Below, piece by piece: positions 21,371-33,623 of a stretch of 64,000 nt of DNA. Position 1 is the first letter of the stretch, and every line of letters begins with the position of its first letter. The position numbers and the translations under genes were made by a program. The notes under the pieces were generated by a model that saw nothing but the letters and a program-made list of their open reading frames with translations, did no database searches and was not told where the DNA came from. The DNA is from Owenia fusiformis (lineage: Eukaryota; Annelida; Polychaeta; Sabellida; Oweniidae). The stretch covers positions 25,024,740-25,088,739 of the forward strand of contig CAIIXF020000009.1 in the NCBI GenBank assembly GCA_903813345.2, given 5' to 3'.

Positions 21371-24300
21371 GGAGGGTGTCCAATATCGGACGAGCATTCT
21401 ACTTCCAAATGCAAATATAGCCTTGCTTCAACAACTAAGTAGATAAAAGAGGGTCAATGGTCTTGAAGCAAGACTAGTTAAAATATAAGAGTCAATAAAA
21501 CGCATCTAATTTACCATACTTCCGTTGCAACCTGTTGCAAAGTCATGATCAGAAGCGAATGAAATCAATGTTTGAATTCCATCATTGCAAGTTATAAGTC
21601 CAATTAGAGATTCGTTACATGCCCTCTTTGTTTTCTAAAAGCATACATATTGTTCGATGGCGCTATTGTTTTCTCTAAAAACTACTTCAATGGAATGAGT
21701 TTATTTGATATATGATACGGCTGACTAATAAGGGCTTATCACTCATAGACTTGATGGTAAGGTGCCATTTATTTAATAAACACGTCACACATAATAATAA
21801 ATTGCTATTTGTTGTTTCTAGTCATTGAAATCAAAGGATGAAAATTGACTTGAAGTGCCCATTTATCTAAACATTGATTTAATCATGGCGATCGATACTC
21901 CCATTGAGAAATCGTTGTTTGGTCATTTATTGGCATTTTCAAACATTGTCTTGAGTGCAATTTCTTAATGCCTTGTAACATGTTTCAAAAATACATGGAA
22001 TTGAGGTGAAAGCAAAATAAGGTCGTGCCTTTGGACACCTTAATATATCCCCTGACTTGTCCCTTGACTTGTCCGATATCTCATTTGTGGAAGAGAAGAT
22101 CAGCAATTTGGGACTGATTTGTACTTGGACTATGTAATTAATAGATCATTTGTGTCATTCTTATGCATTCACTTATAATTTTGCCTTTTCGCTCCTTGAA
22201 AGTGGATTTGGTTTTTAAATTCCTATGTCTGTTAATGCCAGTCTCATCCAACATTGTTTAAACATACGTTAATCATTTAAGAATCGATTGTATATTCTGC
22301 ATCTTCAAAGCGAAAATATATTTGGAATCCACATTATAAAAATATCATAAAGCTAAACGAAAGTATAGACGTTTTTGGCCCACTGTGTAGCCTATGGGTG
22401 AGAGGGTATTTAAATGACATTATTTCTTTACATATTATACCATGTAATTGGGATATTTGGGGTTTGCATTCCTTATGACTGGTTGCACTTTTAAATGTTT
22501 CATTTTCTTGATCTGTTTTTACACTTTTTAGTGTTTTCCCTTTTAGCACTTGTGTATTCATTTTGATATTCGCATGGATGACGATACTTTCAATATTGCT
22601 AAGCGAACCAAGGAAGGAAAGCAAAATGACGATAAAGAAAACGAAGCATCCGATTGTACACTTTCCTCAATGCAATATAGATTACATGTCACATCACGAT
22701 ATGAATTTTCCATTTCAAAGTCAAATATGAAATCATTCCACCATGGAATTTGTCGATTTCAGTCACTCTTTTTGTGGATTGTCTTGGCGTAAAATATCTT
22801 ACTTTCAACGTAGATTACGTACCCTTGTTCATGGCCTCGTGTGACTCCTAAAAGCTGATCTAATAAAGAAAAAGTTAATTTGGTTTCTGTATAACTTGAA
22901 TGAAGGGGCACTTATCACTTGGGCCATTATTCTTAAAGAGACTCTATTGAGACTTCTCTGTGGCATTTTAACACCATAACATTAACTAACTACTCAATAT
23001 GCAACTTTTCACCACGTAGAATTTTAAAATATTAAGTTTGAAAATTCCATTTTTATAATGGAGCTCAATGGGAAAAACTACACAATTTGAATTATTTTCA
23101 AACGTAGCGGTGCGATTTTCTTGAAATTGACAGATATAATAAATATTGGTAAGGCGAAATGTTTGAAGAAAAATGAGGAAAATTCACCATCCTGGTTACG
23201 CAAAATATAGAAAAATGTGAAATAATCATAAAAACCTGTAAAAATAGATTGAAGGGGGTGATATTCATTTTTAATGTGCCTCTCACTACTACAGGGTAAC
23301 AATAGTTTTGGTAATGGTTTACTAATTTTAAAAGCATATCTTCCAGCATGTGTATCAAGCACAAGTAATACAATAAGTGAGTTATCATTAATTGGAATGG
23401 TATTATTGTATTCCTCAGCAATGACGACAAAAAGGTAAAATCGATCATATCACATACTAGTTCTTACCATCAGATCGATCGATTATAATGCATTTTAAAC
23501 AATATGGCAATAGATCTTCAAATTCAAGTTTTGAGCTAAATTGTAAGATAATAAATAAATTGCTAATCCCTTATAACTGTATAATCCCCTTCTCCGAATC
23601 ATACTGAATTATCTCACTTGATGAGATATTCAGTAACATGCTAAATAATCACTCGTAATAAGCAATATGAATTCTTCAACACAATCATTTTCAACAGCTT
23701 TTCAACACAATCATGAATTTAGTGATCTGACCCTTAAAATACTTTTCAGGGGGAATAGTTTGTCCACCTGTAGACGTGTAGCATCTTTTTCTAGCTATAT
23801 TTTCCTAGGCCTGCTGGAATACCTATTTCAGTGTGCAAGTTTAGCATTGTTTTCCCATTGATTATTTGAGTTCTCACGTCAATATTATGTGGAAATAAAA
23901 ATGATAAGATGTCAAAAAGAGTAGTTTACTTTATTGTAAAAAATAAAAAATAAAATAAGGTTTGGGCAGGAAGGGAACGGGTGAAATCCTTGGAATACAT
24001 GAATTAATTAGTATACGAAACGTATTCATGTTTCTACAATTTAGGGTAACCCTGTGTTTTATTCTACTGGGACTGGTTATACCGGTGCAAAATATTACAA
24101 AAATATTATTTATCATAATTCAATGTGACAATATCAGTCTTATCTTCAAATTTGTCTATAATAGTTTGCCTGTAAGGTTGGGCAAGCCGTCTTTAACGTT
24201 GATTGTATAAGATGTTGATTTTGCAAAGCTTTTATGGGCTAATTATATGTAAGGGTGCCAGTATGTAGTCCAGTATATAGTAAACAAAGGAGTATTTTGG

Positions 24301-24624
24301 TCAACTCAATACATCTGATAAACACTACATGAAGTGTTTTCTATGCAATGATTATATACAGGCACTTATTCATTGTTACTGCGAATTTCAAAAGCCTCCA
24401 AATTGTGTGGAATAGAGCATGCAATGTTTTTCAGTTTCAAGCAGGTTTTAGTACATTCTGACCAATTATTGTATGATTATGTAATACTGACCTACTTATC
24501 TGCCTAGCATATCTTTACCTTCGTTTTAGGCCAATCCAGGACTAGTCTTAGACTGTATATTTGTATGCCCGCTGTGCTAGCGAATTGCGTCATATTATAA
24601 TGAGATTTCTCCCCAGCTATCACT
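21371..24624. other. Unannotated sequence (3.2 kb)
   Basis: Long AT-rich stretch. Overlapping ORFs of 80-116 codons near 22.3-22.8 and 23.1-23.4 kb occur on both strands, have no domains, and are best explained by chance. TTCAACACAATCAT is duplicated near 23674-23715. No exon or RNA gene seen. Confidence 0.45.
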
Positions 24625-24912
24625 CAAAAGAACAACGAGTCCCGCAGTGCTCATTACATGCTCATGTGTTTTCAACAAAAAAGCTTATCCAAGCGCACCT
24701 ACGACCACATAATTCTTTTGAAAGGTAGCATGGTTTATCGCAGTGGCACTCCTGCGGTGCACTAGCAACGAGCAGACGCGATTGACACACGCGAGCAGCC
24801 GACAAAGTTGCGACAGCGTAATAATCGGTTTAAGTGTGCTTGGATGAACTGCTTTTGTTGAAAACGTGTGAGCATGTAAATTGAGATACAAGGGCTCACT
24901 GTCCTTTTTCAT
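24625..24912. mobile_element. Fold-back MITE-like element (~290 bp)
   Basis: The left arm (about 24625-24702) contains TTACATGCTCA, GTTTTCAACAAAA and ATCCAAGCGCAC. The right arm (about 24835-24912) contains the inverses GTGTGCTTGGAT, TTTTGTTGAAAAC and TGAGCATGTAA. The loop is about 130 bp and relatively GC-rich (gcagtggcactcctgcggtgc). The minus-strand 75-codon ORF here is a by-product. Class unknown. Confidence 0.75.
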
Positions 24913-27900
24913 GATACCTAGGGGAAAAACTTATTAAATATTATGCAATATACTTGCGCCGCGGGCAGTTCAAAAACGCAGTCATAGGTTCACTTCATTG
25001 GGGGACTCCAACAGTGAAAATGTGGTTTTAAAGGCATAAGTCAATATAAGCCATTCTCAAGAGCACATCTAGGTAGCCTTTATAGCCTTTATCCTAGCCG
25101 TGGAGATAAGTCTTATGTTTCCAGGTGTCGGCTATATTGGAATGTCTTGTAACACTTCATCAAACCCGGCGATAGTTGCCTTCGATTTCATTGCAACTCG
25201 ATTGAAATGCATCTGGTATACATTGTACGCAACAGTGCAAGTTTCCCATCTTTACCGGATGTTGGCATCACGGTCGATGTTAAAATATTGTGAGATGGAA
25301 CTGGACATAAAATGTATTTGACAAATCAAGCAGACTAAAGGCCTTCGTGATTCATTCATGATAAAAAAAAGTGTCAAATGTGAATCCTATTATACTGTAC
25401 CAACTTATATTGAACTATTAATGGGAATACCATTCAGTGGTTTCTATAATCTATACTAATTCATATTGCGTTTAATAACTAGTGGAACAGCATTAATTTG
25501 AAACATTTCACACGACGCTGGTATTAAAGCCTTTATTGCAAAATATACACAAATGATTTATTCATTCAAATCAGATTACCTTAACATATACAATTTATTG
25601 CCCTTGACATATATATTTGCTTACCCAATCTGGCGATGATTTATGTAACGATGAGCATGCAAAAGTTCATTTTTGGCGAGTGAACACAGACAGTTCTAAT
25701 TATCTAACTTAAGTGCATCGGTTCTTCATTAATCTTCCGTTAAAATAACAACTCCAATTGCCTTTGAGTTAAACAAGTGGTTTGATTGATGTAACACATT
25801 CATTCATTAACCTTCTCTCCTCTTCAATATTAATCCGACACGAAATGTAGTACCTCTCCCAGAGATATTATACTAAATGCTGTACTTATCAGAAACTCAT
25901 TAATTTACTTTTTTCATTTATTACCAATCCCACATTCACCCACTATATATGGTATTAAGTGCAAAACTTCTTCGGAAACAAGGGCGTCCATGCAGAGAGT
26001 ACATCGCCTCCCTTTCCCAATTCATTAAAAAACGGACAGTGTAGTTTGAGAGTGTAACATCCAAGGTGTCTATTTGGTGTGTATTTTCCCCTTTAGTTAG
26101 ATCAATTCATCATAATCACTGCTCCCTTAATAAAATAAATGTATGCTTCCTGTCATTCATAAGCAAATATAAACTGACGGATATGTTCTTGATTTATATA
26201 AATTGATTCATTATGTACAATAAATTGAAAAAAACATTTGATTTATTAAGTTAAATTAAAACGGCTACCTTTGCGTTATCACCCACTGATAGAGGTCGAA
26301 TAGTTCTAATGTCAAACTGTTTGGGGAAACAGATCATAGCAGATTGATGAAGGTAACTGCAATGTTGTTAAAAGTCTTTCCCAGATAGGCAATTCGTTAA
26401 CCACAATGATAAATGATTAGAATGCGGCTAGAATCACGGATAGAATCGCTGGTGAAAAGTTTAATTATTCTACCTGCACAGTTGTATTTGGCCACACTGG
26501 CTTGTTATGCATAGATTTATAGCAGAAAACGTGTATCTCAAATCAACATGTTCCATCCATATGTCATGTAACTCGTGGCCACCAACTTAACCTACCGATG
26601 CTGTGTTTAGTGTTCTCTAAGAATGTTCGTTCCTATCTACTTCTCCTTTCATATCAGGAATATCTGATTTAAAGGTTGTTCAGAAATACCATATCAGATA
26701 ATAGTATCTCGGGATATAAGTTATATTATTGAAAAAAAACACCTCAAATGACGTTTTGATGAACCAGCCAGTATTAGTCTCAAAATAATAAAATGCAAAT
26801 TTATATAATTCAATTGTCATTTATTGCTCACAAAATTACGATAATGCATGCATCACATATATAAGAATAATTTTTCAGGAATTGTTACAATTAAAGTTGC
26901 AATCAAGTTTCAACAAGAGCAATGACAACGAAGTGAAAATGAATCACCTGTTCTACATAGACTATATACTGAATATATCTTAGATAAAATAATCATCTCA
27001 AACGAACCTGAGCGGAACAAATAAGTGGGCATTTAAAAGAATTGTACAGCAGTGACTTATCAAGTATCACATATGATTTGTAATTCAACATTCTATGTGG
27101 TATTGTGAAGTGATTAACGCGACCATCAGTCTCTCGTTTATTCCATTCGTATGAAGGATGTTAATAAGCGTGTGTCCAGGGGTGATCAGGGTGCTCAGTC
27201 ATTAGTTTTTCTATTGAACAATGGACATCCTAACAAAGAATAAGCGCAAAGGCATAGCATACAATGCATTGAAATAGTTTGTTTCACAACTTTACGCAAA
27301 AGCTTATGGAAAAATCAAATATCTATATGCAAGAGTTTTGTTCTAAATCAAATATCAAAAGGGTTTCATACACTAGTGAGTTATTAAACACAATTCTCGG
27401 ATTAATTCAAATGACAATGTTTCTATAAATGATGTACAACGGTTGTCAACTTGTCAATGGTTGTTGACAATGGTTGAAAGTTTAAAACATGGAGAACGTG
27501 TCACTTTGTAACTGTGCGACGATGGATAACATTTGCCATGCGAGCAAAGCCTAAACCTCAAGGGTGTAATTTTTACTGTAGATATGACCTTTCATTTAAT
27601 GTGTTCAAGAAGTCTGCTGAACTTGTGCTATCAGAAAAAAATGTTTTATTGTATAAATTAAACCTAGCATACGTTTTTGAAATGAAATCGAAACAGAGGT
27701 TGCGTTTCCAAAATAAGAGGTTAACAAGTATCGGGTTTTTTCTGCTTCATTATTTTCGTTATCTTTAGGATATTTATGGGTGTTTTGACAATTTTTGAAT
27801 ATTTGTATTCGTTGGGAATACCCTGGCATTTCATTTTTTATTTTCAAGTCTATTTTTATCCAAGCGATATGTCTTGTAAAAGGGCAGGTTTATTGTTCGT

Positions 27901-28259
27901 TAATATTGTCATATGTATTCGTTACTTGCATACTTTCTATATTCGCTATTCATTGGTTCATCAAAATGAGAACGAAATTTTTTTTTTATTTAAATGTGTT
28001 ACTTATGCTAATATAAGGAACAATATTACTAACGAATAATGAAGCAGTTATTCCAATACTTATAGATATATTTCAAAGTTATCTTTTTAAAAAATCTTCA
28101 CCAGCTTTTTGATAGCCAAGGAAAAGAAACGAATTTTGTAAGACATGACAATAATGAATATGTTTGATATTCAGATGAATCAACCCTTATGACAAGGTCC
28201 ATGTTCTGGATATCATTCTAAAAGTTTGTCGAAGCACTCGCCCATCTTTGCATTGAGCT
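24913..28259. other. Unannotated sequence (3.3 kb)
   Basis: AT-rich intron- or intergenic-like DNA. ORFs at 27.5-28.0 kb are low-complexity and hydrophobic, without family signal or splice support. No repeat or RNA recognised. Confidence 0.45.
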
Positions 28260-28455
28260 CAGGCCCGTAGCCAGAATTTTCCAAGGGGGGTTCACTTTTC
28301 CCAAAAATTCTAGGGGGGTCACTTTGGCAAATTTGGCCAAAAATCATACAAAAAATGGTCAGAATGGTGAAAAACTGCATGATTTTGAAAGAAATTTTGG
28401 CCAGGGGGGGGTTCGCCTGAACCCCCCGAACCCCCCCCCCCCCCTGGCTACGGGC
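28260..28455. mobile_element. hAT-like-ended element with long C-run (copy 1 of the CAGGCCCGTAGCC family)
   Basis: CAGGCCCGTAGCCAGAATTT at the left is mirrored by CCTGGCTACGGGC at the right. The body carries GGGGGGTTCAC and gaaccccccc stretches, including a C-run of about 16 near 28431-28446. Part of the reverse complement of 41600-41767 matches it (TTTCAAAATCATGCAG, CACCATT, TGGCTACGGGCCTG). Flanks cattgagct / catggagct suggest a slightly mutated target duplication. Confidence 0.7.
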
Positions 28456-29646
28456 ATGGAGCTGTCCTAGATACTGTCATGTTATGGACCACCAATGGTT
28501 GATTGGGTTGATATTTTGATTCACTTGGAGGTAGTGTTATTACAACGTGTTCCACAATTGTTTTGCCAGTCATTCCATCAACACTCTTATGATTTTATCA
28601 ATGTGTACTTAGAGATGTGAAGAACATCAATGATTAGTTGTGTAATATCAGAAACGTTGTGGAGCAGCATTATCGTGTATTTTCTTTAGTAAGCGTGTCT
28701 GTCTTGGATCAATGGAACAGCGGATGAGATCACCCATGGAAGGAAAGAAATACAAGCTGAACCAGCAGTTACTATACGCCGGATGTTCCGTATTGAGTGC
28801 AAGTTTAAGGGGCCCGGGGGAAATAACAAACGCATGGGTCAACATACGAAGAAATCTTACCAAAAGGCAGAAAATGTATTTAACATTTCCAGGAAATCAG
28901 CTAAGACAATAGCATCATTGTTGATTAAATCATTGTCACTGATTTTTATCTTAAAAAGTTTCAATGTGCACTGTGCGATTACTGAATTAACATTTTTACA
29001 AGCGTCTAGTTTGTTCACAAGGAACGTTCTCTGGAAACGTGTACTTTGGAAACGTGTACCAACTATATGCCAAACTATGTACAGTAGGTACAGGAAAGAT
29101 GTGCCTCAGAATCGATGCCCCTTCTAATGATACTCATCATAAAGTGAATATCATTGCGCATAATGAAATAATTTCAAAGTAAACGTGTCAATAAGACATC
29201 TGTGAGTGACAATTTAATTATGTATTTTAATACAATCTCCAAAGATGTGCTACAGACACTAAAGGAATATTGACACCTGAAGAATTTGATTTATTTTACA
29301 TTTGCATTTTCGTTCTTCTTCTTTGTTATTCATTTATTGTTGATGGTATAATTAGTAACACTATATGCACTAAATCCGTTTTACTTTTATTGAATTTTCT
29401 CATGTTATTAAGATGGACTCGGACCATTATATTCTATTTGATATTCACCCCACGCCCCCCCCAAAAAAAATATAGTGACAACCTATATATTTTTTAATCC
29501 AATTTTGGCCTTCAAAAAGGCAATCTAAAGATGAGAGCTTGACTGGTCGATGATACTATGGTAACCATAGCTAAAACTGTTTTAGATAGCACAAAGTGTG
29601 ATGTACCATTAGAAAGATGATCTTAGTTCGTGTTGACGTCCTAATA
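28456..29646. other. Unannotated sequence
   Basis: An ORF cluster at 28.65-29.13 kb on both strands (up to 114 codons) has no recognised domain. A perfect CTATGGTAACCATAG palindrome lies near 29559-29573. No supportable gene. Confidence 0.4.
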
Positions 29647-32600
29647 GACAGGTTCCAATTTCAGAATATCTCAAGGGAAAGGGTTTTTGAGGCATTTTTT
29701 AGAAAAAGCAACAGACCTATTTCTTCTGGATCAGTTTCTCATGCTGATAAAGATATTAAAAGATGACAGCTCAACGGGGTGGTCACGACACTGAATTTTA
29801 GCGTTTTTACCCCCCTAGGAAAATATTCTAGGGGGCACTATGAAACTAGTTCATAACTCAAAGGATATATAAACTTTTGTTCTGAGTTCTACAGCATACA
29901 TTGTTAGTACAGAGATGAATACTACCCTAAAGTTATAGGTTGATATCTTTGTTGGTTTCGGAAAAATACAATTAATTAGAAAAAAATATTCAATTTTTGT
30001 CATTTTTTCTTGCTTATTTTATATTTGTAGCTTTAAGCAAAATATGATAACTTAAACAGCTCAAAGTAGTATTCTAACAACATTCCCAAGCTATGTGTGA
30101 TATTGTAATACATCTATTATAGTGATGAAGTACTATTTTGTAATTTTAATATGACTTTATAGTGCCCTACCCTTGGTAAATAGAAGAAAGTTGGTTTGGT
30201 TTTCTTCTGGTTTTATAACATTTTATTGTCTTCTTAGTTGAAGATACAATCAAGTCTGTCAGTTAACCATGAGAAGCTTTACAATGGTTAACTATTCCCA
30301 TGAATAGAGGGTTGGGACCTCAAAAATACTGTTAAGTGGCATCCTTGGGCAACCCTCTTCAGAGCATTTTCCTTATACTCCGATAAAATCTGCAGGGGAT
30401 ACTATAAGAAACCTATATATCTAAGATACTAATGAAGATACTGAATTCAAATTTTCAGGATTTGGTCCTGGTATGATAGGTAATCTGTATGACAAAAATG
30501 ACAAAAAGAAAAAACTCTGTTGCCATAGTAACAAGAATACGACACTATTTGTTTCCTAAGAAATGTGTTTTAAGAGGTTTTGTCATTCTCTTCATATTTT
30601 TAATTATAAAAATGTCTACAATGTGGGATGATTAAAATTAAGGTAAAGTAATATTTTCTATTGTTCTCTAAAACAGAAGTTGCTAGGGCGACACATAGAT
30701 CATAGAAAAAATCCTAAGATGATCGCTCTTTTTGTCAGGAAATTAAATGGAAACTGAAAAATGAGTTTCTTCCTACTGAATAGCAATTTGGTAGACCATG
30801 GCTGACACGCACAAGGGAAAACGTCTATCAGTTCTATGTCATTTTGTTGTTATTTTTATTTATTTATCGTGCTCTGGGACTTATAACACCTAATGCCGAA
30901 TCTTTTCCAACTGCAAAGGGAGGCAAGATTTTAATAATGAACATTCATATATCTCAACAAATATGGCCTAAGATTTGGACAATGATGATGAAACTCTGAG
31001 GGAAAATTAGACGAAACATTAATGTGAGTGGTCCAAAAATAACACTTACATGTTTTGAAAAAGTTATGCTCTCGGGTGAATCAGTGCTCATTTAAGGATA
31101 GTCTGAATCAGGTGAATTTTTTAACCTAATTGTACCCCTCCCCCAAAACCCCCAAATTTTGACAATTGTCGAAAAGTGGCAAACAACAATTAAACAAACA
31201 TCATTAAAGTTCAATATGGCTATTTCGCTTCTATGTCATAAAGATGTGGTACGATCTCAGGTCAATCAATAAAGTTCACAAGTGACACTCTATCTTATGA
31301 AGAAAATATTATTGTATTTGAAGACATGTCAAAAATTTGGTGGAAATAATTTTGTCACTCCTGATTTGACTTGGAAAGGTTCAGGTAAGTAATCACAAAC
31401 AATTTCACACAGTTATATCTTTGATTATGACTATTTTCAGACCATGAAGACAGGTATACAGGGATAATTAAGTCAATCGGACTCAGAAATATTTCACTAG
31501 CAATCAACCCATCAATATATTTTTTCAAAGTTGTTGACCTCATTTTCACCAAAAATGCCATTATTTTAACAATGTTAACAATTCGGTGTCTTTAAAGTCC
31601 CTGGAGCAATCCACTTTTCCTCTTAGGAAATAGAACATGTCTCAAAGCATATTCTAATTATGCATTCAACAATATAATTAAAGGTTGCATCTTTGGTAAA
31701 AATTAGGTCAACATTTTTAGTAAAAAGTATGTTGATTGGGCCATTCCCTTTAATATCACTTAGGTCTGGTTTCAATCATTATATTTACTTTTCTTGAAGA
31801 TAATGAATAGATCTAAAAGATTTACCCATGTTCATGGTCAGAAAATATTCATAATTCAAGTTAGAATTGTCTGAAGTTGTTTGTGATAACCTACATGCTC
31901 CTTTATAACATTATTATGTAAATACAGTAGAACCTGTGTAAGTGGAACACTCTCCGTTCTGCCACAAAGCGTTCCACTTAGAAGGTGTTCCACTTATGGA
32001 GGTTTTGGGTTCGCAGAGAACATACAAGATCAAATATAGGATTTATATGTATCATTGGAAATATGATTCTCCCTTCATTACAGGGCAGGTATATACCATT
32101 AATAATCCATTTATTTTACTCAAAAAGGTATCTGACATTCTTAATCCTCCTCATTCTGCCAAAAATGTTTTCTGACATTCTTAATCCTCCTAATTGTGCC
32201 AGTCTCGGGTACAAAGATTAGGCAATTAAGTTTTAAAGACTTGTTCCTACTGCTAATAATTCAATTGTTTTTAAATGACATTTTTAATCTTACTTATTAA
32301 GTTTGAAACAAACAGCAAGGGATATTAATTAGTGGTAGCATCACGTGTCCAGTTCTACAGGAGGTTAATCCAATTTTCTGAATGATAATCTTATGAAATC
32401 CTAATTTGCTGATTATCAAATAAATTATTGGTTGCATCACATGTTGACCTCTACAGGAGGTTAATCCATTAAAATCCATTAAAGTCCTAATTTGCCGATT
32501 ATCTCAGTATTACCTGTTTTCATACCCAGATATCATTGAAGGAGATTAATTCTGTTTACATATATCAATAGTGAAATCTATGGAAATTGACTGTTCCACT

Positions 32601-33623
32601 TAGCAGGTTAATTTTTCAATATGGGGTGTTCACTGTTCATGTTTGGAGGTGTTCCACTTACAGAGGTTCATTTAACATTAAGTCAATGGGTTTTTAAAAC
32701 GGGACTTTGAAAAGGCGTTCCACTTGGGAGGTGTTCCACTTACAGAGCTGTTCCACTTAGCAGGTTCTACTGTACATTACTTGTACATGATGACCACCAT
32801 AGTCTAGTTGCTCAAATGAGATCAATTGATGATTATAATGTTTAGACTTTATGTCAATGTCCAGACTGTATGACAACCTCTCTAGTATGTGATTACACTA
32901 GATTTCATTATGATACATGTACTAAATTGAAAACTTACATATAAAATATCTTAAGTCCTATATTCTAGTAATAAATGAATTAGAATGTCACCTAACATTT
33001 GATGATGGTATGAATTTATTGATTTGGTGTCTATCAATACATGTTTCTAACTTAATGCTGCAAAATGATAAAATTCACCACATCCACTTTCTTCAATTTT
33101 CCAGGGGGTAGGGCACTATAAAGTCATATTAAAATTACAAAATAGTACTTCATAACTAAAATAGATGTATTACAATACCACACATAGCTTGGAAATGTTT
33201 TTAGAATACTACTTTGAGCTGTTAAAGCTGTCATATTTTGCTTGAAGCTACAAATATAAAATTGGCAAGACAAAAATTATGTATCTTTTTTCCTGTTTTT
33301 TGTATTTTTCTGAGACCAATAAGGGTATCAACCTATAACTTTAGGATAGTATTCATATTTATACTAGCAATGTATGGTGTACAACTCAGAACAATAGCTC
33401 ATATATCCTTTGAGTTATGAACTAGTTTCATAGTACCCCTTAGAATATTTTCCTAGGGGGGTAAAAATGCCAAAATTAAGTGTCATGACCACCCCGTTGA
33501 GCTGTCATCTTTTAATATCTTTATCAGCATGAAAAACTGATCTAGTAAAAATAGGTCTGTTGCTTTTTCTAAAAAATGCCTCGAAAACTTGAATTATTTG
33601 AATTGGAACCTGTCTATAAAGGT
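29647..33623. mobile_element. Long-armed fold-back element (~4 kb, arms ~540 bp)
   Basis: The left arm (29647-30203) starts ATAGACAGGTTCCAA and includes GATATTAAAAGATGACAGCT, CAACGGGGTGGTCA and TTTATAGTGCCCTACCC. The right arm (33083-33623) holds the inverses GGGTAGGGCACTATAAA, TGACCACCCCGTTG, AGCTGTCATCTTTTAATATC and TTGGAACCTGTCTAT. The arms are clearly diverged. The 2.9-kb interior is non-coding and contains a separate TA-flanked MITE at 31923-32774. Long TIRs starting AGACAGG recall Polinton-type ends only superficially; no polymerase, integrase or 6-bp duplication is seen. The element class is unresolved. Confidence 0.8.
31923..32774. mobile_element. pogo/Tigger-like MITE nested in the fold-back
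   Basis: TA-CAGTAGAACCTG at the left and CAGGTTCTACTG-TA at the right form the ends, and the inner sequence AAGTGGAACA repeats at both ends. CAGTNGAACC termini with a TA duplication are the known signature of pogo/Tigger-type elements. The subterminal zones carry several direct copies of GTTCCACTTA (near 31970, 31989, 32592, 32651, 32733, 32750), plausible transposase-binding repeats. The interior has two tandem duplications (CTGACATTCTTAATCCTCCT at 32130/32171; CAGGAGGTTAATCCA at 32358/32454). No transposase remains. Confidence 0.85.

Noticed and set aside
23078-23448. Overlapping 94- and 116-codon minus-strand ORFs
   Set aside because: Two frames open over the same low-complexity AT-rich DNA; Phe/Ile/Leu-rich peptides without a domain are expected by chance.
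28648-29127. ORF cluster of 66-114 codons on both strands
   Set aside because: Three overlapping frames, none with a recognisable domain or paired splice sites.
29647-33623. Polinton/Maverick based on long TIRs starting AGACAGG
   Set aside because: No polymerase, integrase or capsid-like ORFs and no 6-bp duplication at the ends.
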